From assembly GCF_009857435.1 (NCBI RefSeq), contig NZ_WWCK01000005.1, positions 620,001 to 684,000 of the forward strand: 64,000 nt of DNA, given 5' to 3'. This DNA comes from Duganella rivi (GTDB lineage: Bacteria > Pseudomonadota > Gammaproteobacteria > Burkholderiales > Burkholderiaceae_D). The position numbers and the translations under genes were made by a program. The notes beneath the pieces were generated by a model that did not search any database, was not told where the DNA came from, and saw nothing but the letters and a program-made list of their open reading frames with translations. Below are positions 17,333 to 26,567 of the stretch, piece after piece (position 1 is the first letter of the stretch; every line of letters starts with the position of its first letter).

Positions 17333-19720
17333 TCAATAGCGGACGTACTCGATGCCAAGGTTAATCGCCGGCGCAACCTGCTGGCGATTTTCCTGACTGT
17401 CCGCGAAGTTCAACAACAGTCCTTCCGGCGTCAAGCCACTGTTCAATGCATTCAACCAGTAGTTATAGCCTCCCGCGTCGCCCTCGCGATGCAGCGTGTT
17501 GTTGTACATCGCACGCACCAGTTGGTCCTTGGTCGGCGTCTGTCCATACAGATCCTTGAATTCCTTCGACGCGGTAAATGCCGCGGCGATGGCAATGGCT
17601 GGAGTATTGCCATCGAGCGCCTTCAACCAGTAACCCAGTCCCGCAGCATCAGGCTTGCGGTTGAATGCGGCCTGATACAAGCGATAAGCGGCACCCGCCT
17701 TGCCATCGACATCGAACGCCAGGCTGACATCGGTGAAATTCAGCCGGAATGGATTGCGCACAGTTTGCACACCATCGTTACCCACCATGTCGGTGAAGAC
17801 ATAGCCGGCATCGGTCTTGGTCACGCTGTAATTGGCGCGCTTGCCGGTGAAGACTGCGCCATCTACATACAGCGAGGCGCCTGGCCCCCAGTCGCCGTAG
17901 TAAAGCGACTGATACTGAGTACGGCCGTACAACACATAATCGCCAGCCTGGTCGAAATCGACCGCGATACTGCCGCTGGCCGGCACCGCATAGGTCTGCT
18001 CATTCACCAATGCGCTGCTGTCCCTGAGGGCGATGTCGCTGACGTTCCAGCCGCAATCGCTGCAAGTGTACACCCGGCCGCTCTGCGTCACCGCCAGGCG
18101 CAGCTTGATCTTGCGGCCGGCGTAGGCGGCCAGGCTGACCTGCACCTGGCGCGCACTGGAAGGGGAATCGGTGCCGGCTTCGGAATAGGCGTCGCTCCAG
18201 CTGCTGCCGTCATCTTCCGACACCTGCACCCGTAGCACCTCCTGCAGGGCGGCGTAACCGGTCGAACGCGTAAAGCTGATCGACGCCCCGCTACCCAGCA
18301 TCAACTGCGAAGCATAAACCAGGCTAGGGTCGCGGAAGTCCGAGGTATGCCGCAGCGAGAAGCGGGCGCCGGCCAGCGGGTCGTAGCCGACCGGTGAGCC
18401 GGACAGCCATGCGCCGGCAGCGTTGGCGGGATTATAGGAAGTTGCCGGCACACTGCGGCGCTGGTATTGCCTGATCTGGTAGCCGGAGGCGCCGGCCATG
18501 GGCTCTACCGCCATCGTCGACGATGTGCCCAGCGTGGCCTGCGCCGGCGGCAGCACGGTGGTACGGATGGCGTTGGGCGTTGCCGTCGCCGGGTCAAACA
18601 CAACGACATCGTAGGAATAGGTGACCGGCTTACCCTGCACGTAGACATTCGATACCGTCACGCTGTAGCGCTGATCGGCGGCCGGCTTGGTACGCGGCAT
18701 ATCATCAAGATGGGTCGACAACTTCCATGCCAGTGTGTTCTCGCCATAGCCGTCATGGACCTCTTCCTGCACCACCGGCACATTGGCGCCGGCCAGCGTC
18801 ATCACCACCTTGGCCTGTTTGAAGTCGGCATTCGGATAGGAGATGGACCAGCGGGGATAGACCACCTGGTAAGGCACGTAACCGCGCGGCGGCCAGGCCA
18901 CGTAATCGTCCCGCACCTTGGGCCGCACGCCGCCATACTCGGCGGTGACAGTCCACAGCGCATTGGCGCCGTAATAGGTGACGCCATTGACCGTGCCGCC
19001 GGGAACGCTGCCGGAGCCGAAGTAGGTATTCTGAGGATAAAGCACCCAGCGCCGGTGGCCCAGCGGCGCGTTGCTGTCGCCGTAATCAAAGATGTATGAA
19101 TCGATTCCTTGCACGCCGGCAGCCATCGACAGGTTCGAGTGTCCGGCGGCATCGGCGCCAGCGGCGGTGTAGCTCTTCCACGACGTATCCGGGTAATGCG
19201 ACAGCTTGCCGTTCACGCTCATCATCATGGCCGCTTCCTGATCCTTGGCGCTCAGGTTCGCATCCAGCGTAACGTTCGACGGCACACCGGCCATGGCGCG
19301 GAACCAGTTGATGCGCAAAGCGGTGGAATCTTGATAGGCCTGGCTGACGGTGCCGGCGGCGCCGGTGGCGTAACTGCCGGTCCAGTTCATCGGCGCTTCA
19401 GGAATGCCCAGGTAGATGCCGTTGAAGAAGCGCCGCACCGATTCCCGGTCCTGCAGATCGACTTGCAGGCTGTCGCCCGCAGCGCCCATGCGCTGGCGCC
19501 TTCCTTTGGCAGCGGCGCGCAGTTGCTCCAGGTCGCTGACCTGGTCGATGCGCAGCGCGCTGTCCAGCATCTGGGTGGGTACGTTCGCCGCTACTGCGGC
19601 CGGAGCACCGCCTTGGGATATCCTGCCTGGCGCGGCGTCCCGGGGCGCATCGGAAGAACCGCCGCACGCGGCCAGCAATACCGCCAGTGCTGCGGCACCC
19701 AGTTGAGCATCGTGTTTCAC
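17333..19720 (-). CDS. CAP-domain lipoprotein with C-terminal DUF4214
   Basis: A 795-residue protein with lipobox LLAAC (lipidation on C19). Residues about 130-330 have the CAP/SCP fold pattern: helix DANLSAKDQEAAMMMSVNG, LSHYPDTSW, then HSNLSMAAG and LGHRRWVLYP, where the two histidine motifs resemble the CAP cavity. A beta-sandwich region (about 440-650) with WSDAYSEAGTDSP and CSDCGWNVSDIALRD looks like a jelly-roll binding module. Residues about 675-785 match DUF4214 (YRLYQAAFNRKPDAAGLGYW), normally found on surface and secreted proteins. The function is unknown; a surface binding or matrix role is an inference. It is convergent with GH35, two bases apart. Confidence 0.75.
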   Translation of the reverse strand: MKHDAQLGAAALAVLLAACGGSSDAPRDAAPGRISQGGAPAAVAANVPTQMLDSALRIDQVSDLEQLRAAAKGRRQRMGAAGDSLQVDLQDRESVRRFFNGIYLGIPEAPMNWTGSYATGAAGTVSQAYQDSTALRINWFRAMAGVPSNVTLDANLSAKDQEAAMMMSVNGKLSHYPDTSWKSYTAAGADAAGHSNLSMAAGVQGIDSYIFDYGDSNAPLGHRRWVLYPQNTYFGSGSVPGGTVNGVTYYGANALWTVTAEYGGVRPKVRDDYVAWPPRGYVPYQVVYPRWSISYPNADFKQAKVVMTLAGANVPVVQEEVHDGYGENTLAWKLSTHLDDMPRTKPAADQRYSVTVSNVYVQGKPVTYSYDVVVFDPATATPNAIRTTVLPPAQATLGTSSTMAVEPMAGASGYQIRQYQRRSVPATSYNPANAAGAWLSGSPVGYDPLAGARFSLRHTSDFRDPSLVYASQLMLGSGASISFTRSTGYAALQEVLRVQVSEDDGSSWSDAYSEAGTDSPSSARQVQVSLAAYAGRKIKLRLAVTQSGRVYTCSDCGWNVSDIALRDSSALVNEQTYAVPASGSIAVDFDQAGDYVLYGRTQYQSLYYGDWGPGASLYVDGAVFTGKRANYSVTKTDAGYVFTDMVGNDGVQTVRNPFRLNFTDVSLAFDVDGKAGAAYRLYQAAFNRKPDAAGLGYWLKALDGNTPAIAIAAAFTASKEFKDLYGQTPTKDQLVRAMYNNTLHREGDAGGYNYWLNALNSGLTPEGLLLNFADSQENRQQVAPAINLGIEYVRY

Positions 19721-19781
19721 AACTATCCTTTAGTTTCCATTGGGAAACTAAGTATATACGAAATTTACAATGATTTGCCAA

Positions 19782-20549
19782 TTAGCTAAGTCTGTCGCCG
19801 GCGCTCAGCTGGCGGTACTGGCTAGGTGTGAGGCCGGTGGTGGCTTTGAATTGGCGGGTGAAGGCGGAGTGGTCGCCGTAGCCGCAGGCCTGGGCGATTT
19901 CGGCCACGCTGGCATCGCCGTTCAGCATGCGCGAAGCAGCATCGACACGCGTTTGAATAATCATCTGGCGCGGCGTGAGGTGGAAGATGCGCAGGAAGTA
20001 GCGCTCGATCTGCGCCACCGACATATTCGCAATGCGCGCCAGTTCCGGCAGCTGCAAGGGCTGGCCGTACTGCTCATGGATCACGTTCACCGCTGCCGCC
20101 ACCTTGCGGTAGGCGGGATTTTTTTTATCGGCCATCGCAAGATCGCGCGATATACCCGTGAGGCCGATGATGCGGCCATGCGCGTCGCGCAATGCCGTCT
20201 TGCGCGTCAGGCACCAGCCGGGATCGCGGTTGGGATAGAGGTGCAGCTCCAGTTGATCTTCAATGTCGGCATCGCCGGCCAGCACCGCCATGTCCTGCGC
20301 GAGATAGGTCTGGCCGAAAGGATGGGCAAACACCTCTGCCGGGGTGCGCCCGATCAGCGCCGATTTGTGCCGCTGGCCGCAACGCTGCACCAGGGTCTGG
20401 TTGACTACCACGTAGCGTCCGCCGGCATCCTTCACGAAGAACACCACGTCCGGCAACGCATCGAACAGCCCCTCCGCAAAGAAGGGATCCACGATATGTG
20501 CGCCCAATGCACGGCGCACGCTGTCATTGTTGATAGATTCTTTGTGCAT
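19782..20549 (-). CDS. PAS-domain AraC-family transcriptional regulator
   Basis: A 255-residue regulator. An N-terminal PAS fold (about 20-135) has [20 protein letters not shown] and the [25 protein letters not shown] end typical of PAS sensors. The AraC-type double helix-turn-helix is at about 150-250, with [16 protein letters not shown] and the [20 protein letters not shown] signature. It is divergent from the hydroxyproline epimerase gene, 92 bp away, so it most likely controls that operon; AraC-type activators play this role in pseudomonad hydroxyproline loci. The ligand of the PAS domain is unknown. Confidence 0.88.
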   Translation of the reverse strand: MHKESINNDSVRRALGAHIVDPFFAEGLFDALPDVVFFVKDAGGRYVVVNQTLVQRCGQRHKSALIGRTPAEVFAHPFGQTYLAQDMAVLAGDADIEDQLELHLYPNRDPGWCLTRKTALRDAHGRIIGLTGISRDLAMADKKNPAYRKVAAAVNVIHEQYGQPLQLPELARIANMSVAQIERYFLRIFHLTPRQMIIQTRVDAASRMLNGDASVAEIAQACGYGDHSAFTRQFKATTGLTPSQYRQLSAGDRLS

Positions 20550-20641
20550 GGAGTTTATTGTCCACCATTATGCAGATTTCGTCACTCATCGTGCGCAGAC
20601 GGTGCAAGACAGGGCGCCGCGCCAAGCCTAAGATTTATAGC

Positions 20642-21574
20642 ATGAAAACCATCTCCATCATCGACTCCCACACCGGCGGCGAACCTACCCGCCTGGTGAT
20701 AGACGGCGGCCCGGAACTGGGCAACGGCCCACTCAATGAACGCGTGGCCCGCTTGCGCGCCGCCCACGACAACTTCCGCTCCGCCGTGGTGTGCGAGCCG
20801 CGCGGCTCGGACGTGCTGGTGGGCGCACTGCTGTGCGAACCGCACGCCCCCGATTGCGCGGCAGGGGTTATTTTCTTTAACAACGTTGGCTATCTCGGCA
20901 TGTGCGGCCACGGCACCATCGGCCTGGTCGCCTCGCTGGCGTTCATGGGCCGCATCGGGCCCGGCCGCCACCGCATCGATACGCCGGTGGGCGTGGTGGA
21001 AGCGGAACTGCATGCCGACGGCAGCGTCACCGTCGATAACGTGGCCTCGTACCGCAGCCGCGCCGCCGTTACGGTCGAGGTGCCGGGCCATGGCCCTGTC
21101 ACTGGCGATATCGCCTATGGCGGCAACTGGTTCTTCCTGGTTGCCGACCATGGCCTCGAACTGGGCGTGCGCAATGTGGAAGCATTGACCAACTACACCG
21201 TGGCCGTCGCCCAGGCGCTGGCCGACCAAGGCATCACCGGCGACAACGGCGCAGTGATCGACCACATCGAATTGATTGCCGATTCGCGCACCGGCGCGGA
21301 CAGCCAAAGCTTCGTGCTCTGCCCCGGCAAAGCCTACGACCGCTCGCCATGCGGCACCGGCACCAGCGCCAAGCTGGCCTGCCTCGCCGCCGACGGAAAA
21401 TTGGCCGAAGGCGAATTGTGGAAGCAGGAGAGCGTGATCGGCAGCGTGTTCGACGCCTCCTACCGCTTGCGCGACGGCCAGCTGCTGCCTAGCATTCGCG
21501 GCAAGGCGTGGGTCAACGCGCAGGCGCAATTGATCCTCGATCCTACCGACCCATTCGTGTGGGGCATCCGGTGA
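20642..21574 (+). CDS. 4-hydroxyproline 2-epimerase (proline racemase family)
   Basis: A 310-residue enzyme that inverts C2 of trans-4-hydroxy-L-proline to cis-4-hydroxy-D-proline without a cofactor. Both catalytic cysteines are present: C88 in [10 protein letters not shown] and C237 in [10 protein letters not shown]. This two-Cys pattern marks epimerases and racemases rather than the dehydratase, which has Thr at the second site. Substrate motif [10 protein letters not shown] is at residues 8-17. The ATG at 20642 was chosen because it opens the conserved [14 protein letters not shown]; the frame extends upstream without family similarity. Its stop overlaps the next ATG by one base (TGATG), so it is the first gene of a four-gene operon. 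Confidence 0.92.
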   Translation: MKTISIIDSHTGGEPTRLVIDGGPELGNGPLNERVARLRAAHDNFRSAVVCEPRGSDVLVGALLCEPHAPDCAAGVIFFNNVGYLGMCGHGTIGLVASLAFMGRIGPGRHRIDTPVGVVEAELHADGSVTVDNVASYRSRAAVTVEVPGHGPVTGDIAYGGNWFFLVADHGLELGVRNVEALTNYTVAVAQALADQGITGDNGAVIDHIELIADSRTGADSQSFVLCPGKAYDRSPCGTGTSAKLACLAADGKLAEGELWKQESVIGSVFDASYRLRDGQLLPSIRGKAWVNAQAQLILDPTDPFVWGIR

Positions 21575-22677
21575 TGAATGTCGATGTGATCGTCGTCGGC
21601 GCCGGCATCGTCGGCGCGGCGTGTGCGGATGCGCTCAGTGAGCGCGGGCTGCGCGTGGCGGTCATCGAGCAAGACATCGCCGGCGGCGGCGCAACGGCTG
21701 CCGGCATGGGACACCTTGTGGTCATGGACGACAATGCGGCCGAACTGGCGCTGTCGGCCTACTCGCTGTCCCTGTGGAAGGACTTGGTGGGCGACCGCCC
21801 GCAGCGCCACGAATACAGCGGCTGCGGCACCATCTGGGTCGCCGCCGATGAAGAAGAAATGCAAGCGGCCTTGGTCAAAGCACAGACGCTGGCCGGCCAC
21901 GGCCTGCTGTGCGAAGTGCTGACGCCCGCCGCGCTATACGCACGCGAACCGCAACTGCGTCCCGGCCTTGCCGGCGGCCTGTTGGTGCGCGGCGACGGCC
22001 TGGTCTACCCGCCCAAGACCACGCGCATCCTGTTGGATCGCGCCATGCGACGCGGCGCCGTTACCAAGCGCGCCACTGTCACGGCCATCGAAGATCACTG
22101 CGTGGTGCTGAGCGACGGCGCGCGCCACATCGCACCGAACATCGTGCTGGCAGCCGGTGTGCGTTCCAGCACGCTGCTGCCCGAGCTGCCGATCCAGCCT
22201 AAAAAAGGACACCTGGCCATCACCGACCGCTATCCCGGCTTCGTGAAGCACCAGCTGGTGGAACTGGGCTACATCAAGAGCGCGCACGCTGCCAGCGGCG
22301 ATTCGGTGGCCTTCAATTTGCAGCCCCGCCCTACCGGGCAAATCCTGATCGGCTCCTCCCGCCAGTTCGACACGATCGATCCGGCGGTGGAGCCGGCCAT
22401 GCTGCAACGGATGCTGCGCCATGCCGCCAGCTTCACGCCGCGCCTGGCGGAGCTGAACGTGGTGCGCACGTGGACAGGCTTTCGCGCCGCCACGCCGGAC
22501 GGCCTGCCCTTGATCGGCCCTTGCAGCGCAAGGCGCGGCTTGTGGCTGGCAACCGGCCACGAAGGATTGGGCATCACCACCTCGCTCGCCACGGCGCAAT
22601 TGCTGGCGGGCCAGATGCAAAACGAAAAAATGCGCATCCCGTTTGCGCCGTACTTGCCGGGACGCTTCCATGACTGA
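21574..22677 (+). CDS. FAD-dependent D-amino-acid-oxidase-fold subunit of D-hydroxyproline dehydrogenase
   Basis: A 367-residue flavoprotein of the DAO superfamily. The dinucleotide-binding motif VVGAGIVGAACADALSERG is at residues 6-24, and a second FAD segment is near the C-terminus with GLWLATGHEGLGITTSLATA. The nearest known arrangement is the catalytic subunit of the heteromeric D-hydroxyproline dehydrogenases, and of hydrogen cyanide synthase HcnC. It would oxidise cis-4-hydroxy-D-proline to the pyrroline carboxylate. The start at 21574 overlaps the epimerase stop by one base. Its end overlaps the ferredoxin-like subunit gene by eight bases. Confidence 0.85.
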   Translation: MNVDVIVVGAGIVGAACADALSERGLRVAVIEQDIAGGGATAAGMGHLVVMDDNAAELALSAYSLSLWKDLVGDRPQRHEYSGCGTIWVAADEEEMQAALVKAQTLAGHGLLCEVLTPAALYAREPQLRPGLAGGLLVRGDGLVYPPKTTRILLDRAMRRGAVTKRATVTAIEDHCVVLSDGARHIAPNIVLAAGVRSSTLLPELPIQPKKGHLAITDRYPGFVKHQLVELGYIKSAHAASGDSVAFNLQPRPTGQILIGSSRQFDTIDPAVEPAMLQRMLRHAASFTPRLAELNVVRTWTGFRAATPDGLPLIGPCSARRGLWLATGHEGLGITTSLATAQLLAGQMQNEKMRIPFAPYLPGRFHD

Positions 22678-22933
22678 CACCGCCATCACGCTTTCCATCA
22701 ATGCTCAAAGCATCAGCGTCGCGCCCGGCGTAACCGTGGCCGCAGCCATCGCCATGAGCGGCAGCGGCGTTACCCGCCACTCGGTCAGCGGCGCTGCGCG
22801 CGCGCCCTTGTGCGGCATGGGCGTGTGCCAGGAATGCCGCGTCACCATCGACGGCCGCCCGCACCAGCTGTCGTGCCAGACTTTGTGCGCCGAGGGCATG
22901 CATGTGATTACCTTCGGCGAGGCGGCAGCATGA
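22670..22933 (+). CDS. Small [2Fe-2S] subunit of D-hydroxyproline dehydrogenase
   Basis: An 87-residue ferredoxin-fold protein with four cysteines C48, C53, C56 and C69 (LCGMGVCQECRVTIDG then LSCQT), the plant-type [2Fe-2S] arrangement. It matches the HcnA-like small subunit of the heteromeric amine dehydrogenase family and should pass electrons between the flavins. It overlaps the FAD gene before it (eight bases) and the FAD/NAD gene after it (ATGA), which implies equimolar translation. Starts further upstream in this frame would lie deep inside the preceding gene and lack similarity. Confidence 0.85.
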   Translation: MTDTAITLSINAQSISVAPGVTVAAAIAMSGSGVTRHSVSGAARAPLCGMGVCQECRVTIDGRPHQLSCQTLCAEGMHVITFGEAAA

Positions 22934-24192
22934 AGCATTTCGATGTATTGATCGTAGGCGCCGGGCCGGCCGGACTGGCGGCGGCGCAGGCGGCGGCAGC
23001 GCAAGGTGCGCAGGTTGGGATTATCGATGACAATCCGTTGGCGGGCGGCCAAATCTGGCGCGGCGGTCTTGAGCAGCAAGCCGACCCGCGCGCGCCGCAA
23101 CTATGGCAAGCCCTAAGCGACGCGCAGAACGTCGAGTTCATGCCGCAAACGCGCGTGATGTATTCGCCGCAGCCCAAGCACCTGCTGGTGCAAACGCCCG
23201 CCGCATCGCTCACCCTGCACTATAAAAAACTGATCCTGGCCACCGGCGCGCGCGAGCGCCTGCTGCCCTTCCCCGGCTGGACGCTGCCCGGCGTGACCGG
23301 CGCGGGCGGCCTGCAAGCGCTATCCAAAGGCGGCTATCCGCTGGAAGGCAAGCGCGTGGTAGTGGCAGGCAGCGGCCCGCTGCTGCTGGCTGCTGCCGCC
23401 ACGCTGAAAAGCAAGGGGGCGCAGATTGTCGCCATCATCGAGCAGGCGGGTACGCCGGCGTTGGCGCGCTTTGCGCTTGGCCTGTTGCCTACGCCTTCCA
23501 AGATCACGCAAGCGCTGCAACTGGCGTCGGATTTGCGCGGCGTTCCTTATCTGCGCAACAGCTATGTGCACTCGGCGCATGGCGACGGCACGCTGCAATC
23601 GGTGCAGGTGCAGCGTGGTGCGGAGCGCGATCAGGAAACCCTGCAATGCGATTACCTCGCTTGCGGCTATGGCCTGCTGCCCAACGTGGAATTGGCGCAG
23701 GCCTTGGGCTGCGCCACCGCCAGCAGCAACGGACAAACCGTGGTGGCGGTCGACGAGTGGCAGCAAACCTCGGTTGAAGATATCTACTGTGCCGGCGAAG
23801 GCACCGGCGTGGGCGGCGTTGACCTCGCGCTGGCGGAAGGCCGCATCGCCGGTTTCGCGGCCGCCGGTCAACAAGAGCAGGCCAGGCAAGGCTTTGCCCA
23901 GCGTGCCAGTTGGCGCCGATTTGCCGAGCGCCTCGCGCGTGCGTTTGTGCTGCGTCCCGAACTGCGCACGCTGGCCGGCGACGACACCATCATCTGCCGC
24001 TGCGAAGACGTGTGCCACGCCGAGCTGCGCACCCACACCTCGTGGCGCAGCGCCAAGCTGCAAACGCGCTGCGGCATGGGGCCGTGCCAAGGCCGCATCT
24101 GCGGTGGCGCCACCGACATTCTCTACGGCTGGCGGCCGGACGCAGTGCGCCTGCCGATTTCACCCACCCGTATCTCCAGCATCATCGACTAA
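22930..24192 (+). CDS. FAD/NAD(P)-binding subunit with C-terminal [2Fe-2S] motif, D-hydroxyproline dehydrogenase
   Basis: A 420-residue protein with N-terminal Rossmann motif VGAGPAGLAAAQAAA (9-23), a central one at VVVAGSGPLLLAAAA and a third conserved block GAGxG-like CAGEGTGVGGVDLALAEGRIAG. The C-terminus has a BFD-like cluster motif C356-x-C358 ... C381-x4-C386 (ICRCEDVC and TRCGMGPCQGRICGG). This is the HcnB-like large subunit of the three-part dehydrogenase. It would move electrons to the respiratory chain. The start at 22930 overlaps the previous stop by four bases. The later pathway steps (pyrroline-hydroxycarboxylate deaminase, ketoglutarate semialdehyde dehydrogenase) are not in the window. 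Confidence 0.87.
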   Translation: MKHFDVLIVGAGPAGLAAAQAAAAQGAQVGIIDDNPLAGGQIWRGGLEQQADPRAPQLWQALSDAQNVEFMPQTRVMYSPQPKHLLVQTPAASLTLHYKKLILATGARERLLPFPGWTLPGVTGAGGLQALSKGGYPLEGKRVVVAGSGPLLLAAAATLKSKGAQIVAIIEQAGTPALARFALGLLPTPSKITQALQLASDLRGVPYLRNSYVHSAHGDGTLQSVQVQRGAERDQETLQCDYLACGYGLLPNVELAQALGCATASSNGQTVVAVDEWQQTSVEDIYCAGEGTGVGGVDLALAEGRIAGFAAAGQQEQARQGFAQRASWRRFAERLARAFVLRPELRTLAGDDTIICRCEDVCHAELRTHTSWRSAKLQTRCGMGPCQGRICGGATDILYGWRPDAVRLPISPTRISSIID

Positions 24193-24300
24193 GCGGAAAG
24201 GATTTGGGGTTCATTGCGGATAAAAGGGAATAGCGGGTTTGACGTTGCCTGTCGCAGTAAAAATGCGCGGCACCAACCCAACCCGCACACCGCTGCGGCC

Positions 24301-24333
24301 AGGGTCAGACCCCGTACGGGGTCTGACCCTTTT
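24301..24333. repeat. 30-bp perfect palindrome with following T's (interspersed GTC(A/T)GAC element)
   Basis: The arm AGGGTCAGACCCCGT at 24301-24315 is followed directly by its exact reverse complement to 24330, then TTTT. Each arm holds its own small palindrome GGGTC-A-GACCC. A related element lies at 59332. It sits after the hydroxyproline operon and before the convergent LacI gene, where it could also act as a bidirectional terminator. This looks like a REP-type intergenic element. Confidence 0.75.
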
Positions 24334-24412
24334 GGTCGGGGTGCTTTTTAGGATAGCAAGGTGGTGTCAACGCAGCTCATCTTAAGTACCCCGAAAATCC
24401 GTGAAGAACCTT

Positions 24413-25405
24413 TTAGCTACGCTTGACGGTCGAACCGCGCAGGATCAGTTGCGGCTCGATCATGGTGGTGTTCGGCGGCGCTTTGCCGTCGATGGTGGCG
24501 ATCAGTTTCTCCATCGCCACCGCGCCCATGCGCTCGCTCTGCAAATCGACCGTGGTTAAAGGCGGAGAAGTGTATAAACCGTATTGAATATTATCGAAGC
24601 CGGCCACCGAAATATCTTCCGGCAGCTTGAAGCCCAGGGTCTGCGCCGCTTTCATGAAGCCCAGCGCCATCAAGTCGTTGTAGCAGATCAGCGCATCCGG
24701 GTGCTCGGAGCCGAGCATGATGCCCGAGCTGACACGCTCACCTTCCGCCGAAGTCGGCGCTTCGCCTTCGTAGATCTTTAACTCCAATCCCTGCGCCGCC
24801 AGGCACTCGCGGATGCCGCCCAGACGCTCCTCGTCGCGGCGCGAACGCGGGAAGCTCAGGTAGGCGATGCGCTTGTGGCCCAGCGACACCAGATGGCGCG
24901 TCAGCATGTAAGCGCCGCGATGGTCGTCGCTGATCACCCACGGAATCTCCAGGCGGTTCAAGCGGCCGAAGAACACCAGCGGCTTGCCCAGCTCCGTCAT
25001 CCAATCCATCTCCGCTTCCAGCATGCGCGAGAACACAATCATGCCGTCCACGCGGCGGCTCAGCGCTTCCAGCAGCGGGCGTTCGCGGCCCGGGTTTTCT
25101 TCCGTATCGACCAGCAGCAGCGTGTAGCCGTGCGCCAGCGCAACACGGTTGGCACCCTTGACGATGCTGGTGAAGTGCGGATTGCTGACGTCCAGCACCG
25201 ACAGGCCGATGCTCTTGGTACGGCCGGTAATCATGGACGCGGCCAGCGGATTGGAACGGTAGCCCAGCTTTGCAATCACTTCCGTGATGGTCGCCTCGAC
25301 GGCCGGTGAGAACCGCTGCGCGCCATTGACGAACTTGGAGACGGTGGCAGTCGAGACCCCGGCGGCGGTGGCCACGTCACGGATGGTTGCTACGTTTTTT
25401 TTCAT
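24413..25405 (-). CDS. LacI-family transcriptional regulator
   Basis: A 330-residue repressor. The N-terminal helix-turn-helix TIRDVATAAGVSTATVSKFVNG (residues 7-28) has the LacI/PurR signature. The ligand domain begins around 60 with KSIGLSVLDVSNPHFTSIVKGA and contains the FDNIQYGLYTSPPLTTVD block. It sits just downstream of galM and the hexuronate transporter on the same strand, 70 bp after its own upstream neighbour, and so is likely a local sugar-responsive repressor. Likely targets are the galM/exuT unit and perhaps the TonB receptor operon. The effector cannot be read from the sequence. Confidence 0.9.
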   Translation of the reverse strand: MKKNVATIRDVATAAGVSTATVSKFVNGAQRFSPAVEATITEVIAKLGYRSNPLAASMITGRTKSIGLSVLDVSNPHFTSIVKGANRVALAHGYTLLLVDTEENPGRERPLLEALSRRVDGMIVFSRMLEAEMDWMTELGKPLVFFGRLNRLEIPWVISDDHRGAYMLTRHLVSLGHKRIAYLSFPRSRRDEERLGGIRECLAAQGLELKIYEGEAPTSAEGERVSSGIMLGSEHPDALICYNDLMALGFMKAAQTLGFKLPEDISVAGFDNIQYGLYTSPPLTTVDLQSERMGAVAMEKLIATIDGKAPPNTTMIEPQLILRGSTVKRS

Positions 25406-25475
25406 GTTCAGACGGTCGTATGGCGTGGCGGCTGCTGCGCCGAGGTGACAATCTTATCATGAGGGCATGACTTTA

Positions 25476-26567
25476 CTAGTCGGGCGTAAAGTGGAAACTG
25501 GTCTGGGAGCGGAACACCTGCCCCGGATACAAGGCGGTGGTGGGGAAGTTGGCGTGGTTGGGACTATCGGGCAAATGCTGGGTTTCAAACGCGAATGCGC
25601 CGTAGCGCTGGTAGGCCACGCCTTCGCTGCCGGTCTCTTTGCCGTCAAAGCCGTTGACGGTGTACACCTGTACTGACGGCTCGCTGGTGGCGACCGCCAT
25701 GCGGATGCCGCCGCCCTGCACTACCGCGACGTGCGCGTATGCGCCGACAGGCTTGGCGAACAACAGGCTGTGGTCATAGCCGCCACTTACCGAGGGCAGG
25801 CGTTCATGCACGCTGGCCGCGCGGCGGAAGTCGAACGGCGTGCCCGCTACGTTGAGGATCGCGCCGGTCGGCACGCGCACGGCGTCGGTTTCCAGATAAC
25901 GGTCGGCGGCGATCTGGAAGCGGTGGCCTTGCAGCGTGTTGGCGGCCGCGCCGGCGAGGTTGAAGTAGGCGTGGTTGGTCAAATTAAGCACTGTCGGCGC
26001 GCTGGTCTTGGCCTCGTACTCGATGCGGAATTCATCGCGCTTGCGCAGCAGGCGATAGGTCACGGTGACATCTAAAGCACCGGGGAATTTCTGGTCGCCG
26101 TCGGGACTGTGCAGGCGGTAGATGGAGCCGATCGACTCCTTGTCGGCGAAGTCCTGGCGCTGCCACACGCGCTTGTCGTAGGGATCGGGATCGCCGTGGA
26201 TGGCGGCGCCGCGTGCATTCGGCACTAGCTGCACGGTCTTGCCGTCCAAGGTATAGCGCGCGTTGGCGATGCGGCCGGCGTAGCGGCCGATGATGGCGCC
26301 GTAGCGGCCCCGCGTGCGTTCAAACGCTGGAAGATCGGGCAGGCTCAGTATCACATTGCGGCGCTGGCCGCGCCGGTCGGCCACCTCGGCCTGCACCAGC
26401 GTGGCGCCGTAGTCGATGTAGGCCAGCCGCATGCCGCGCTCATTTTCAAGCACGACTTTTTCCACTGGCTGGCCGGCTTGCGTAACGCCGTACGCTTCCA
26501 CGCGGATGCCCGCGTGGGCGGAAGCGGCGGCCGCCAGCAACGCGGACAGTAGCGTCAGGCGTAGCAT
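25476..26567 (-). CDS. galM: Exported aldose 1-epimerase (galactose mutarotase)
   Basis: A 363-residue mutarotase with a cleavable signal (residues 1-19, ASAHA), so it works in the periplasm, unlike E. coli GalM. Motifs: YGATLVQ, GRYAGRIANARY, the catalytic His region LNLTNHAYFNLAG and the catalytic Glu in AFETQHLPDSPNH. It would convert beta-D-galactose or another aldose released outside the inner membrane into the anomer that the importer or kinase accepts. Its ATG shares one base with the transporter stop (TGATG), so the two are coupled. The link to the GH35 galactosidase is an inference. Confidence 0.9.
   Translation of the reverse strand: MLRLTLLSALLAAAASAHAGIRVEAYGVTQAGQPVEKVVLENERGMRLAYIDYGATLVQAEVADRRGQRRNVILSLPDLPAFERTRGRYGAIIGRYAGRIANARYTLDGKTVQLVPNARGAAIHGDPDPYDKRVWQRQDFADKESIGSIYRLHSPDGDQKFPGALDVTVTYRLLRKRDEFRIEYEAKTSAPTVLNLTNHAYFNLAGAAANTLQGHRFQIAADRYLETDAVRVPTGAILNVAGTPFDFRRAASVHERLPSVSGGYDHSLLFAKPVGAYAHVAVVQGGGIRMAVATSEPSVQVYTVNGFDGKETGSEGVAYQRYGAFAFETQHLPDSPNHANFPTTALYPGQVFRSQTSFHFTPD

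Noticed and set aside
24193-24412. Possible insertion-sequence remnant between the hydroxyproline operon and LacI gene
   Set aside because: No transposase frame, terminal repeats or target duplication; only the palindrome stands out.
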